Source: Atopsyche davidsoni
Taxonomy: Eukaryota; Arthropoda; Insecta; Trichoptera; Hydrobiosidae
Assembly (NCBI GenBank): GCA_022113835.1
Contig: JAILWY010000007.1
Span: 6,282,001 to 6,346,000 of the forward strand
Reading direction: 5' to 3'
Length of the DNA: 64,000 bases
Part shown: positions 36,990 through 50,146 of the stretch, piece by piece
Layout: each line of letters opens with the position of its first letter
Numbering within the stretch: the first letter of the stretch is position 1
The notes under the pieces: model-generated
What the model saw: the letters and a program-made list of their open reading frames with translations, nothing else
What the model was told of the DNA's origin: nothing
The model's database searches: none
Position numbers and translations under genes: made by a program

Positions 36990-39900
36990 GCTAAAAATGT
37001 TTTTGAGATTTAAGAATGATGCATGTTGTGATAAATTATTCCCTATTTTTAAAATCTCTGACTAAAATGTGTTTGAAGGATCCAGGCTTAACTTTACTAG
37101 ATCATTTTTAAGTTTTTGTTTAAATTTATTACTAACGAAGGCTCTAGTTTCGACGCTGAAATATCGGAAGCAATAAGTCAGAAATGACACGCCATAACTC
37201 CTTATAACCATTATCTTCTAATAAAATATTTTATTATCTATTTTATTCATCGAGTTTATTTTATTTGTCGGTATCGACATTGTGTTCCTATAAATAGAAA
37301 TCCTATATGACAAATTAGAGTCAAATAAATATAACGTTATAATAATGACATCATAAACAATCCCATGTCGTTTTACATAGTTGTATTGAATATAATTTTA
37401 AAATACTTACGAAACTCTATTAGTATTTGATTTTTTCGTTTATATGATAAATAAGATAATGTGCTATAGCTGATACGTCTTGTAGTTACCTGCGTAACTA
37501 GTCAAGCATTACAAAATCAAAACTAACAGATCTCTACAATACCAAAATCCTAGAGCCAGTGAAAGGGTACTATTTAGAAGGCTGCACCAGAAGAAATTAA
37601 AACAGAGCCCCTCACTGTCGAGGAAAGGGGCAACTTTTTCATGAAGATCGACATCCAGTCCGATCTGTGTGTTCGTTCTCTAATACCCTCATTTGTAATA
37701 CATTATTAAATTTAATACGCTGCAAGATAATCTTAGGTAGATAACCGGTAGTACACACAAATGGCGTGTACTTCACAACCGTGTCTGCGAAGAGTGCGAT
37801 CGCAGCGAGCCTCACCTTTCACATAAAGGTCGGATTTGATGAGTGTTCAAAGCTTTCATTCGCACGGCCATTATGCATTAACTTATACGGCGACGGTGGC
37901 CGCATGCGGGTGCACTGTGGTGGAATGACAAATTTACCAGAATTGAAATAAAGTACGAATAATAAAGCTGGCCCCAGCGTGCCTGGGTCGCCATGAAACT
38001 CGAGAAGTGTAAATTTAAATACTCCATGCATTTTATAGGGGTGTAAAAATATATGCAATGCGTATATTCAAAATGCACGCGGGGGCTCTCGCTTCGGTAT
38101 TTATTATCCAAGTAGAAGGTCTCCCATAAGCATGGAACCGCCCGGTTGAATCCTTCCATTTTTTGGACGATAGAAATGTCCGTCCGTCGGATGGTCCAGA
38201 GAATATATGGAATTCTTAGTAAATTTGAGAGAATATATATCTGTTTATTTGGATGTGATTTAATCGTTGACATTATCATAATATAATCATTTTAGTGGGT
38301 TATTTTCAATTAAGTAATGAAATATCATACTCAAAATTATGAATAATACGGGGAGATCTTTATCCTACTGTGGATATATTTACCCGGGCGTGTATTATGT
38401 ATGGATAATGTTGTAATGATCGGTAAAATATTTGTATTAAACGCTCAAACTTTGTAGTTTAAATATACAGGAAATACGCTCGTTTTTCAGTACAACACAA
38501 AAACCTGCGTATTTTTATGCAAATTTGAATATTTCATAAATTTTTATTAAATAACAAATTATTCGAAAAAGTAACAAACTTAGTAGATAGGCAGGTACTA
38601 TGCACTGTATAAATCAGAACCTAACTTCGCCTGGTGCATGTTGCATTATGTGGATGACGATGCATTCAAAGTGACCGGGTCTAGTGATTGTTGCCAATTG
38701 CTGAACCCAAATATAGAACAACTAGGTTAATCTGCACTAAATTTGGACCGAGAGTTGTAACAATTATTATCAATAAATACAGACATTAAAATGTCATATA
38801 ATAATATTGACACCCAATAGTAATAACAGCAAACAAAATGGACAAACACTCAACGAATGTCGTCATTTACAATGCGGTTTTCGTTGTAATAGAAAACCTT
38901 ATCAGTAAGCACACGTAAATCTGTCCAATATTCAAGCAAATATGATTCACTATGTCAAAGCATTTGAATAAATAAATATACTACAATGAGCAGAAAATAC
39001 AAAAAAAAAACAATTGCAAGCGATGCACCGCGGCGCAAAGGGAGAGCATCGTTTGGGTTCAAGGAATATGTTTGCAAAATGATAATCACATACCTGTTGG
39101 AAGCTGCAGCTATATCCACATGCCACGGGATACTTATAGCCCGGCCGACTCAGCGCAGCACCAAATAAAACAAGTTCTCGTAAAAAAAAAAGACCACAAC
39201 ACTCCTCTTCGATCCAAGAAATGCTCAACGGGAGGATGTCCGGTCGCTCTTGCCGCGAGCTTCACCGAAAAACGTCAACAACTCGGCCACTGAACGACAA
39301 TAATGTACCTCAGATATACAACGGCGGAAGATTTCAGTCTGCAAATCGATCAATTATATCTGCAAAGTTCGGAGGGTTCAACCTGCCAGAGCAATAAACC
39401 TGCTGCGCCGCATTCCGCAACAAGCTCCATCGGCACTTTTAACTCGTGATATCGATAAACTTTTAAAAGGATCGAAAGGAAGTTTTATTGATAAATAAAC
39501 GTCGGAAGGAGCCCGCGCCGGCAAGATGGCAAACTTCGACACGCCGCATTCCACAACAAACTCGTCCGGTCGGCGTAAAGAGTTATCAAAAGTCATTAAA
39601 CTCACAATGAATCACTTCAAATGATTTGAGCGGTGTTTTTTCAAGTATTTAGCTCGTCTGTAAACTCGTTTCAATCGGACGAAGGCGTCTGTCAAAAGCG
39701 ATAAACGCGAGTCTCTCGAACTGGCGTCTGACAGAAACCGCCGCGGCCGCGGCTGCTCGAGCGACTGGCCGACCGGCGTCTCGAGTTTTGGTTCCCCGCC
39801 ATGTTGTCCGACACATTCCTCAGCCCGCGATGACGGTGTGTCTCTTTCGCTCTCGCGCGTTTCGAAGGCATTAAACGGAGAAAGGACGCGGCTAGACCGG

Positions 39901-40380
39901 CTGCAGAGGCGCCTATCTCCCGATGATGGCCCGCTCGCATAACGCAGGGCTGACAACTTTAAAAATAAGTCACATATATATACATACATATATATTTTTG
40001 GGCAATAAAAAATTTAATATTGCCATCAAATAATTTTTTTTCGAAATCAATTTAATAAAACTCTACAAAGAAACGTAATGGAAAACATGACTCACCATAA
40101 AAATAAAATATTTGTTTTTAATGATAATAAGTATATTTTTGCTAAGTTTCTAAGGTTTACCTACTGTGTTATATCAGTACTTTTATATTTACTTTATATT
40201 TACGAGTCGTATGTTTGAAGTATTTTAAAAATCAATCACCAAGAACATAAAAATTCGATAAATATTTAAAAAAAGAGACTTGAACGATATTTCATAAAAA
40301 AAAGTGTGTTTAAAATAATAATAATAATGGGCGTTGCATCGTTGGGACATCCCTGTTCGCAAGCGCAGGTTATTGCGATG
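36990..40380. other. AT-rich non-coding DNA
   Basis: No gene recognised. CpG-rich stretch at about 39,700-39,950 with no convincing ORF. Confidence 0.5.
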
Positions 40381-40442
40381 ACTGGCCGCGAGGGTCGCGG
40401 TCGCTCTTCCGATTCCTTCCGTTGTGGCCGGCCAGCCCTCGG

Positions 40443-40482
40443 GCCCTCGCGCCCTCGCGCCCTCGCGCCCTCGCGCCCTCGC
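40443..40482. repeat. 8-bp gccctcgc minisatellite
   Basis: Five tandem copies followed by degenerate copies to about 40,560. The minus strand has repeated GGG runs spaced by cgcga, a G-quadruplex pattern. Long open frames across it on both strands follow from the repeat and are not taken as genes. Confidence 0.85.
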
Positions 40483-40811
40483 GGCCATCCTGCCCCCCCG
40501 CCCTCGCGCCCTCGCGGCCCTCCTGCCCTCCCGCCCTCCCGCCGTCGCGGCTCCTCTCATTTGCGCGTCCCTTAAGCGTGGCTGACGGCTGCGCCACCGC
40601 TCCCACCTGCACAAAGAGAGATCTGCCATTAGAGAGAACTCTATTATATGAGAAACGAGCGCTGCTCGTGAACGCTCAAGATGAAAGGGTTTCTTTTTTA
40701 AAAAAACCTCTTTTTGTTTTTTTTTTTTTTCAACCTCTTTTCGTGCAGCCGCCACCACCGAAACGAGTCGCAGCAGGTAGAGTAAATAATAAAATTCATT
40801 GCATAGTAGTA

Positions 40812-41011
40812 TTTTAAATAAAATACTTTTGTGATTTTTCCAGGTGTTTTATATTATTGGTGACCGGTTTTGCTGACTTATTGCGTTGACATTGTCAAAC
40901 GAAGGGAGGGTTTGTAATTGTAAGTAAGAAAGTGACAAATTGCTAAAGGGGAGGTTTGTATTAAATTAGAATTCCACCGAGTACTTTCTGTCAAAAATAT
41001 TGTATTTTATT
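40812..41011 (+). mobile_element. Small TIR element, copy A
   Basis: About 200 bp with imperfect inverted ends (aaaatac...; ...gtattttatta) and a conserved core gtgaccggtttt...gtcaaacg. A direct-orientation relative lies at 43,289-43,433. Confidence 0.5.
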
Positions 41012-42412
41012 ACAGAGTATTAATCCAAAAAAATAGAATTTTTCCTAATTTCGTATTTATACAGGGTGCTCAGTGAGCGTATTTAAATTTATGAGACCAT
41101 AAAAAATTATGCTCAATTGCCGGCGAAGAATGTAGTTTAAAGAAATCAAAAAGGTATCATGGAAATGATAAAAATCTATACAATGTCGAGGATTGTTGGA
41201 CTCAATTATCATCCACTTTTGTGATTATTAATTCATAAATTTAAATTACTCTGAGTTTTTTTTCGGATAGTTTCACCATTCTTTGTGCTTTTTAATCAGA
41301 TTATCAAAACTATTAATTTTATTACTATACGCCCATTTCCGCCGGTTTACACCATTTTAAAAGCGATCTCAAAATTTGGGAAATAAATATTCTCAGAATA
41401 ATATTTACCATAATAATTAAAAAAAAAACAATACCCTATTACATGTGCTTTGTTTTATTTTTTTAAATATTTTAAATAATAAAATTAAAAAGATTGCTTT
41501 TATTGTCTTTGGATCTTCCCATTTCCAAATTCAAAATATTTAGTGTCACCGCATTTTCAGTTCAGCCATGTTTATTCGGCGGGTTAGTTTGACAGTTGCA
41601 CGGCATAAAACTTAATCGAATTACTGTGACATTGTTAATTTTTGAATATACAATAACTATGTAATCAAAAGTATTTGCACTTTGGCAAAATACAGTAGCA
41701 GTGAAAATAAGTGCGTCCAAGTAAATACACAGAGGATCTGCGCAATAATTTTGTGGACAAGTACACACGCACGGACAAAAGCCTTTTGTGTGCACAGCAG
41801 GCTGGTGAGCATACAATTGTCAAAGTATTATTTTTTCAAAACACATATTTATCATTTCGTTTTGCTCTAATTCAAATTAAGAGCATGTAATCCCATTTAT
41901 TATTATTTCATAACTTATCCTATAGTAACCTCAAAACTTAAATATGTCGTAAAATGTCCCTGCATGTTTTGTGAATATCAACTTATTACCGTGTCATTGT
42001 TGTAAACTGATATATTTTATCATTTTTTTCAATTTAAGATTTTTTATTTGTATTTTTAATGTTAAAGGAAAAGAGTAACTAATTTGCTCATTTCAATCGT
42101 ACAGGTTTGTTGCAACCATAATTATTAACAAACCTTTTTTATTTGATTGCTTAGTATTATTTGTTTCCATCTTAAAAATTATATTGGAACGGTATTATAT
42201 TCCGACATACGTAATGTACCCCAAGATGCACCAACAGGAAATGTTCAGGTTATGGTTTATTTTTTTTTGTTCTTTACCGGTAACTTCAGTGGCAAGGCAA
42301 AGTACACGCGTCATAGTCGCAGCTAAGGAGACGATACGATGTTTTATATATGAATTAGTTTTATTCATTGAAGAAATGAAAACGAATTTTCTGGTATTGT
42401 TGAGAAGCACTG

Positions 42413-43012
42413 TTGCAGATTGCTGATATAATGTTCCAAAAATACCTTATCTTGAATTCGGTGGGTTTGGAGAATGTGCCACCGGCACACCTTTGTGCCG
42501 CGCCGAAAGATTCTTCACCGTTGCAGGACTCGGATGTTGAACCAGCATCGAGCAGTTCGCCCGTATCCCTTTTTTGTGCCTTCTGTTATCTCCACTTTAC
42601 TGATTAATTTCATTCACCGCAAATGATTAATTCATAAAATTGGCTCGATCGCCTCGGCGGGGTTACCCTGTTGACTCTTGACCGAAAGATTACCTGTTCG
42701 ATCCCGCTGTGTCGAGTGATTTCAAACCTGATTGATATAATTCACCTCTGTGATATATATCCGCAATTCGTACGAACACATAAAGAGATTTTAAATACTT
42801 TTACAAAGGTTGGTCCGACGCTCTCGTGTAGGCGGACCTTCGACTATTTTAATTTTATATCTGGTATTCTCTTCGCCTCACCTGTGCGACAATCCACCTC
42901 GGTAATGAGACATCAGCAGCGTGTCGTCCGCGCAGAAATAGCTCGGCTCGAGGCACTCGCGACTCTGGACGTGCGGCGCCACTTCATCTGGCAATCACTC
43001 CACCGATAGACT
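42413..43012 (+). other. Short protein-like open frames, unassigned
   Basis: Two plus-strand stretches read like protein: 42,413-42,607 (LENVPPAHLCAAPKDSSPLQ) and the end of 42,671-43,009 (RVVRAEIARLEALATLDVRR then HFIWQSLHR and stop). No family recognised and no clear splice sites. A tRNA-like SINE head (B-box cctgttcgatcccgc) lies at about 42,655-42,717. Confidence 0.18.
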
Positions 43013-43288
43013 TGGGCACGACCACATTAAACAATAACTCTAACGCTTGATGAATTCGTTGAATTATTATATGCTTTTCCATGTATATTAAAGGATTATT
43101 AGTTCGGTTCTATGGAAGCGTATTTGTTTTTTTATCCAGAAAGAAATCAGAGCTAAATTATCCCAACTCTTGAAAAATGGAGGTCGCTTGGTAGATTAAC
43201 GTGCAATTCGACTTTATCAGTTAATATATAATTTATGTATACAAACAAAACACTTTTTTTCAATGGTTTTTCTTTTTATATTTTTTTA

Positions 43289-43433
43289 ATATTTTTGAGT
43301 AAAATACTTGGGTGATTTTCCACATGGTTGTTTTTATTTGTGACCGGTTTCGCCAACCTTTCACGTTGGCATTATCAAACAGAGTAATAATATTAAAATG
43401 GAATTCCACCAAGTACTCCCTGTCAAAAATATT
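43289..43433 (+). mobile_element. Small TIR element, copy B
   Basis: 145 bp with imperfect inverted ends of about 28 bp (aatatttttga...tacttgg on both). The internal stem gccaac/gttggc is at 43352-43370. Same core as copy A (gtgaccggttt...atcaaac). Confidence 0.55.
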
Positions 43434-46400
43434 GAATTTCTTTATATTTTTATAGAATAGTTGTTTTTATTCACTCTATCGGATTTGAAACCGAAATATC
43501 ATAGCTGCCGACCAATTTTTCTAATCATTGTATCACGAATCGGTTTTACAGATTAATTTTTAGTTTCAAGAATAAAACAGTAAACGACTTCGTACGTGTT
43601 GAAAAACTTAGATATGCGTTTAAATAATAAAAATGTTTTTACTTAATAATTACGTCCCTGATACAGTCTCTTAAAACCATTAGGATTGCTTGAATTGGTT
43701 TTATTTTTGTGATTGGAATAGGGATTGGTCGTACCATTCTACAACATTGATCGGTAATTTTTGGGTATTTGGATAAGATCGGTTATGGCAAATAAGCTAA
43801 TCATTCGATGGTGTGTCCGGCGGCGCCCAGCGCTGGCGCTTGTTGCTATTTCGGGGCTCTTTGTTCTCTTCCGTGCCATTTGTCAGGGTTGGAATCCGAG
43901 ATGAGAACTCGGTCACTTGGAAATGGATTTAAGCGCTGTTTACACTGATTTAATTAAGACGTGGTAAATAATATTATGTCCGCGATGGACACCATCCAAA
44001 TCGTTTCACATTTCTTGAATACCCGGGAGTTTTTCACGTTATTATTAAATATATTGTGCTAGAATTTTAATAGCCGACTGCAAAAAAGACGCACGCCTCA
44101 ATTTCATTCGTTGCAATTATTGCTCTAGTAGTAGTAAAATTCTGCTAATTATTTCTTAATATTTTAGAGTTCTACTCGTTTTTCATCTTCCTTGTTCTAT
44201 TACAACCTCAAGGAGGATATTTTGCTGCCAAAACATAGCACATTTTAAAATCTTATCCATTGTTTTTTTTTCCAACCAGGGAACCTCTGCCAAAGGCTGA
44301 AAAAAAAAAGAACCCTGAAGATAAACTCTCTCTGTATCAAGTTTTATTTAATGTTCCCGCATACAGTATACATGGCAGTGAAATAGGAATTTCGATAGCT
44401 ATCATCTTTATTATTTAAGTTAAGTAGTCTTTCTCTCGTAAGCTTGCAGATTTTGTATCGAATCTCGTGTCCATATTCCAAAATATTCAGGTATTTTATT
44501 ATAGCCAGCATTTAGCATATTGCATGCATTTACCATACATCAATATCATATATTAACAATCGTTTTTTTTTTTTTTTTTTAATAATAACACTAAATTTCA
44601 TATAAATTGTAAATAATACTTTGCTCAAAAATAATGATAGCATTTTACTTGTCGGCGGTATTTTTTAATACACAAATTGGTCGTAATGAATATTACACTG
44701 CTCTATATGAAATCTCACAGATTTTGGAAGCGTGAATAACACCAAAATAAAGTCACGCCTTTATATATATATGAAGAAAAAAAAAACAATAATAAATGCT
44801 GTTGGAATTTATAATATTAAATCCATTAACGGGCCTCCTTTTGGAGGGGGGGGGGGGGGGGGAGAATAAACGAGGCGGCTGGGAACCACTGAGATGAAGA
44901 CATCACCGAAGTTGCCATTTATATACAATGCTTTATTTTACTCGTGTCCTTCCTGCCATCTCGGGGAACTGCATTCCTCCCGCGGCTAAAAGCTGAATTA
45001 TAAATTCCTAAAGGATACCCAAGCCGCACCGCAATATGAAATATACTCAGATTATTTTTTTTGATTGTGTTATCTCTGAATCGCGGCAAGTAAAAATGGC
45101 AAAAAACGTAAAACATAACGAAGCACATACATAAAACCATACACGTTGATACGAAACAGAACCAAAAATATACTACTTATAATAAATATATACTTAGGTA
45201 AATAAATGCAAAACGCTGGTGTAAATTTATATACTGCAATGGCCGTAGAATTAATCAATACAGTCAATGATTATTCTTAGAGATTAAGTTTATTTTTGAT
45301 AACCTTAAAATATCAGCTGACAGTTTGAAACGACAGGAGGCATTTTAATGTTAAGGCGAAATAGCGAAATAATTACATATGTTTTTTGTAACCGCATGGG
45401 CAAACATTGCTCGTTCGGAAATACAGAATAGTGCACTCACGCAGGCTCTGCGGTGAGAAAACAGCAAAGCCATAATTAACTAATTTCATTATACGCACGG
45501 AATAATTCACGTAGGATTTTTAATCAAATAAATGAAAACTAATATCACGCGTAGGCTACAAACGCACTGTGCAGATAATTACGACGCCAATATTTTAATA
45601 CTACTGTGCATTGCACGCCATCGATAGAGCTACACTCGTACAATGAATATTTAATACTGTAACTACTTCAATATTTGCAAAAGACCGAAATATGTGTGAA
45701 TCAACACTCAATTGACATTATAGTTTAGTTTATTCACACGATTATGAAATGGTATTTTCTCCTTTAAATACAATCGCCATTATCGCATAAATATTGTAAT
45801 TTGCATATTTAAGAGCCACGCGCCCGGCGGGGAGAGCCGAGGCGCCGAGCTCGCGAGTGGCGGCCCGAATATTTGCTGAGAATAATTAATTTTGAATATC
45901 TAACAGCATCCTTCTTCAGGCTCGACGATGACGCACGCCCGGCACGGTCAGGTGTCTGCCGCTCGCCATCTTTGGAAGCCAGGGGAGCCGACTGCATATT
46001 CAATATAATATAATATTACCTTTTGATACAATTGATTATTGTATTCTTTCTTTTGCATATCTCAAATTTTGACGAGTTTCTTATTTTTTGGTTCTACAGC
46101 GCAAATAGGATACTCGATTTCTCCAGGAAAAATTCTAAAAATTCCTGCATGTACATTGTGCTATTGCGCTTTTGGCCATCTCCGAGTCCTTTTTGGACGT
46201 CCACCCGATGATGGAACGGGAGCCTGAAGTCTTCTATTTTTATTTATTGTCCGGAACCCATGCGGTATCACCGCTAAGGGAGTAGTGAAAGGGGTTTTAA
46301 TCAAATGTAAATCATTACGATAGTTCATTGTAAGTAACTGACAATCTCGACGCTAAGTCAGATATTAAGATACAGAGATTGTTTGACTAATAATTTATTT

Positions 46401-46554
46401 AAAAAAACATCACAGTAAGTAGCTTGCGTTAGGTTAGATCACGTTTCAGCTAGAGCCAAGACAATTTGTATCGACATTAAGTGTGTCAATAAAAACTGTT
46501 TAAATTAAACAAGCAAAAATAATCATATGAAAAACTTGTCATTGTTGTATATTT
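43434..46554. other. AT-rich non-coding DNA
   Basis: No gene recognised. It includes T18 (44,563-44,580), a long G-run (about 44,838-44,861), a minus-strand hAT-like terminus cagtggttccc (44,881-44,891) without a found partner, and a GC-rich patch at 45,900-45,995 open on minus (SAPLASKDGERQTPDRAGRA). Confidence 0.45.
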
Positions 46555-46866
46555 ATGATGCAGGGGGTTGTCTCGAAGATGAACGAGTGCATACGATCGG
46601 AATGCTTGAATGCAATAGATAAACCGGGCAAATACCCGGCGGGCCGCGCTCGTCCTGAATACTCGCTTTGCGAATGGCCGCGCAGAGCGGGGCGGCCCTC
46701 GCGGCCGGACTTACATTGTTTGTATTCAACCCGTTTGATTATACTGACGATTTAAAAATAATATTACAAACCGCAAGTTTTTGAGACCAAACTATACGAT
46801 AATTAGCATACATCCGAGTACACGTGTTCGCAGGATAACCTTAATTAATATTTGCTTGCATCACTA

Positions 46867-47112
46867 CTATTCATTGAATCGGCAACCGAGAAGTCCTTCG
46901 GGACGACAGTAGTGTTTAATGGCCACTCGCGTTTTTGCCAGCCGCGGACCTCTCGCTGGGTGATCAATAAAACATTTCTGCCGACATTCTGAGAAGACCG
47001 TAGACAACATGCAATCCATAAGCGATTGCGGAATAAGTGTCGACATGTCAAAAAGTTTACCGGGCGACGGGCCTCGACGGCCGGTGTTATTTTTTTTATA
47101 AATAGTTGACAA
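46867..47112 (-). CDS. Unassigned 81-residue ORF
   Basis: A cysteine-containing, non-repetitive open frame (LIPQSLMDCMLSTVFSECRQ then KCFIDHPARGPRLAKTRVAI) with stop at 46,867-46,869. No known motif. May be a terminal exon or chance. Confidence 0.18.
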   Translation of the reverse strand: MSTIYKKNNTGRRGPSPGKLFDMSTLIPQSLMDCMLSTVFSECRQKCFIDHPARGPRLAKTRVAIKHYCRPEGLLGCRFNE

Positions 47113-47540
47113 GCGAACGTCTATACAATTGACAACAAATATTAATCATGAATTTTTAAAAATATTGTGCAGCTTTTGAGTAAAAATTGGTGATTTATTA
47201 AATAAAAACTAAATATATTTTTGTAATTTATTTATTATACGCGTTAGTATTGCTTGTTTGTTATAGTCGGGTAGGTTTTTTTTTTTTTTAGTTTTAAACC
47301 GTTAAATTTGGCTCCACGTACATTCTGCCCCCCGCTGAAATAAGCGCAATCGCATGCTGCGGACGGTGCCCTCTCCTGTGGCCGCCACCCCGAGAGTGGA
47401 GAGCTGCGGAGTGCAGTCGGACGCGATTCTGCATGGCAACAGTCCCCGCCGAGTGGGCGAGCGCGGGTCTCCGGGCGGGCGCCGGGCAGCGGGCGGGGCA
47501 ACGCACCCTCGGCATGCGAGCGCCGATGCACCGGGGCCCC

Positions 47541-47600
47541 ACCTGCCCCCACCTGCCCCCACCTGCCCCCACCTGCCCCCACCTGCCCTCACCTGCCCCC
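47541..47600. repeat. 10-bp minisatellite, six copies of acctgccccc
   Basis: Units are identical except one substitution in unit 5. Each junction creates CACCTG (E-box), so E-boxes recur every 10 bp. The minus strand is G5 runs separated by caggt. Confidence 0.95.
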
Positions 47601-48830
47601 CGACTCGCTCTCGGGCGGGCCGCAAGGACCTCTGGGGCAATCCGCGCTTTCACCCTACAGAGAAAACTCCACGTCGATATCACAATCCATACAAACCAAC
47701 CTGCTGCAGTACTGGGTGATAAGAAAATAATTAATATTTTTCCCATTTAACGAAATGATGTTCCGATAACAGATAAGGCATATTGTGTTGCACTGAAATG
47801 CATTCTCATTTATTATCACAACTACTATCTGATTTGAGCTTCTTAAATCTTTATTAGCATCTTAATCACCTTTGGCGCTTCGTCATACTCTCGCGTGATC
47901 GGTCTATCTAGATGAAAATTACCGTCTTCTCACCCCGGTCCCTCGGCAACACCGACCTCCCGTACAAGATAAATCAAATGTTTCTGAAAATGCTGATTGG
48001 GGGTTACAACGATTTGGTTCTTCTCTTTGGCGCGTTGAGGCTAATTTTGATGAGAAAAACAGGAAAACCGACGTCTTTTGTACTAGTACAGTGTCACTCA
48101 TTATATAACTTACTAGCTTTTGCGTCGGTATCTACACTTTTTAAAACCATGCTGTACACTTTTTGACATAAAAAAATATATAACTTGAAAGCCAAATCGA
48201 CGAGACAAACTCTAAAATGCTTGGAAAAACGCAGTCTCAATTGTATTAGTTTTTCTGGCAAGTTTAGTAATGCGCAGAATGAAGCTCGCTGGGTGGACAA
48301 CAAAGGACATTTCAGAGTCGACGTAAACTTGAGGTCGCAAACTGTAGAAAATTCCACAAGGTCATGCTGGTTTATGCAATTAAACCAAATAAATTTTGAA
48401 TAATAAGTAAATTACATTTTTTATATAAATAATTATAATAAAATAAATATTTCTCTAAAAATGCTTGAAAATATTTTCATAAAACTTATTGTTATTATTA
48501 TGTACACCGCGAGTGTCATGTTCGTGGAGTCTTTTTTGTTGCTTAGCAACAGGATAACAGGCGATGCTCCATTTTCATTTCGTTCAACGAATCAACTAGT
48601 TTGTAGCCTTAGTGATGTTAATTGTTTATTATTACGTTATCAACTTTAAATTAAATATATTTTGCTTTTGTATAAAAGCTTTACCATTAAACTCGCTTAC
48701 ACATTTACGATTTTTATATTTACTTTTCATAAATGTTAAGTCCCGGAGAATATATTATATTTTGGAAAGCCGAATCTTTAGGGTTGGGTTTCGCTTGAGA
48801 AGCTGGGTGATGATGACGACAGCCAGGCCA

Positions 48831-48894
48831 AGGTAGGGTAGGGCAGGGCAGGGCAGGGTAGGGCAGGGCAGGGAAGGGCAGGGCACTGAGGAGC
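48831..48894 (+). repeat. 5-bp (agggc/t)n tract, G-quadruplex motif
   Basis: About twelve GGG runs separated by two bases on the plus strand, interrupted only by single-base variants. Confidence 0.9.
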
Positions 48895-50024
48895 TCGGCG
48901 ATGAGCAAAGCCGGCGCCCCCGCCCGCTGCACGAGGCTGATGCATTTGTGCAATTTCATATTCAAATTGCATATTCAAATAAGGGACCACGGACCTGCAT
49001 TGCCGGTGATTTATATTGATCGCAATGCATTGAGCGAAAACAATTTTTGAAGAAAGTTTTTCGCGCAAATCATATCTCACAGTTGTGACTTCAATAGCAG
49101 AAGTCAGAGTTCCCGTATTTGCACTGAGCGAAATAATAAAAGACCACGAACCGAGAACACCACTAAGACTCGAAGAATTATTTTCCCAGTAGTTTTTTTG
49201 CGATGTTAATTTTTGGTGTGCAATTGAATTTATTTGGTTTTTTTCCGTTATGTTTGTACATTTAATTTTTGCTTATTATTTAGCTTTATCGCACAACATT
49301 AAGCAGTTATTAAAATTGTGTATTCTCTGAAACCGTTTGATTTATGACCAATTATTATTCAATAAATCATTTTTATTCTTAATATTAACGAACATCCATT
49401 ATAGTATTTTAACAAAGGCTAATTATTATCTGGGCAGTTAGTATTCGAGTAAAAGAAACTGAACTCATCTATTGTCACCACACAACTATCGCTTCCAATT
49501 AATATCAAATATCTGCTCCAGATGTTTTATGGCCGCTGCAGGCCCGTCGGCACTGAGGAGTGAGGAGTCCACTCCTTGTACAGACAGAGAGGTGCTGGAA
49601 TACATCAGAGATGGGCAGGTGCCAGTCGGGCGGCGAACATCCACACGCGGGGAAGAAAAGGAGAAAAGATTTTGTACAAGTCATAATAAGATGATACATA
49701 CCGAGCTCAGTGTGTCGGAAACCTTTTTGAGTTCTTTTATATTTGCGATTGCTATTTACTGCTCGGGGTTAACGAGTTTTCTGATAAATTTACAACCCTG
49801 TACCAAAATATATACTATCCCAAAACAGCCTCGTAAATGACCAGAAGATTTGAAAAACTGCATACTTAATTTAGCTGTGGTAATTTTAAATAAGAATTTC
49901 TTCTTTTTAAGGATCAGTGATTTTCAAAATATTTAAGACCAGGTCTCCCTGAATCGTCAAATCTAAAAAAGCCACCAACGCATAACGCTCCTCTGCTACA
50001 TGCGACGTTTCAATTAATTGTTAG

Positions 50025-50146
50025 TTTGGAAGCGTCGGTTTTCTTCCACTGACTACGTGGCCATTGATGCAGTTCGGCGGCTCCTCGCGCAAGCTGCATC
50101 CGCGGCTGATCCACTCCCTGCCGAGCGTCACTCCAGGACACTTCAG
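50025..50146 (+). other. Candidate internal exon
   Basis: Bounded by an acceptor-like caattaattgttag and a donor TTCAG|gtcagg. It is 122 bp, GC-rich and open in at least two frames (one reads STDYVAIDAVRRLLAQAASA). No family recognised. Confidence 0.2.

Noticed and set aside
40225..40758. 177-residue minus ORF
   Set aside because: Its Arg/Ala/Gly-rich middle is the translated 8-bp minisatellite and the ends are AT-rich chance sequence.
44881..44891. hAT element ending at cagtggttccc (minus)
   Set aside because: No partner terminus or matching target duplication found.
47294..47750. Overlapping ORFs on both strands of the 47.5-kb GC island
   Set aside because: Openness in several frames comes from the acctgccccc repeat and GC content.
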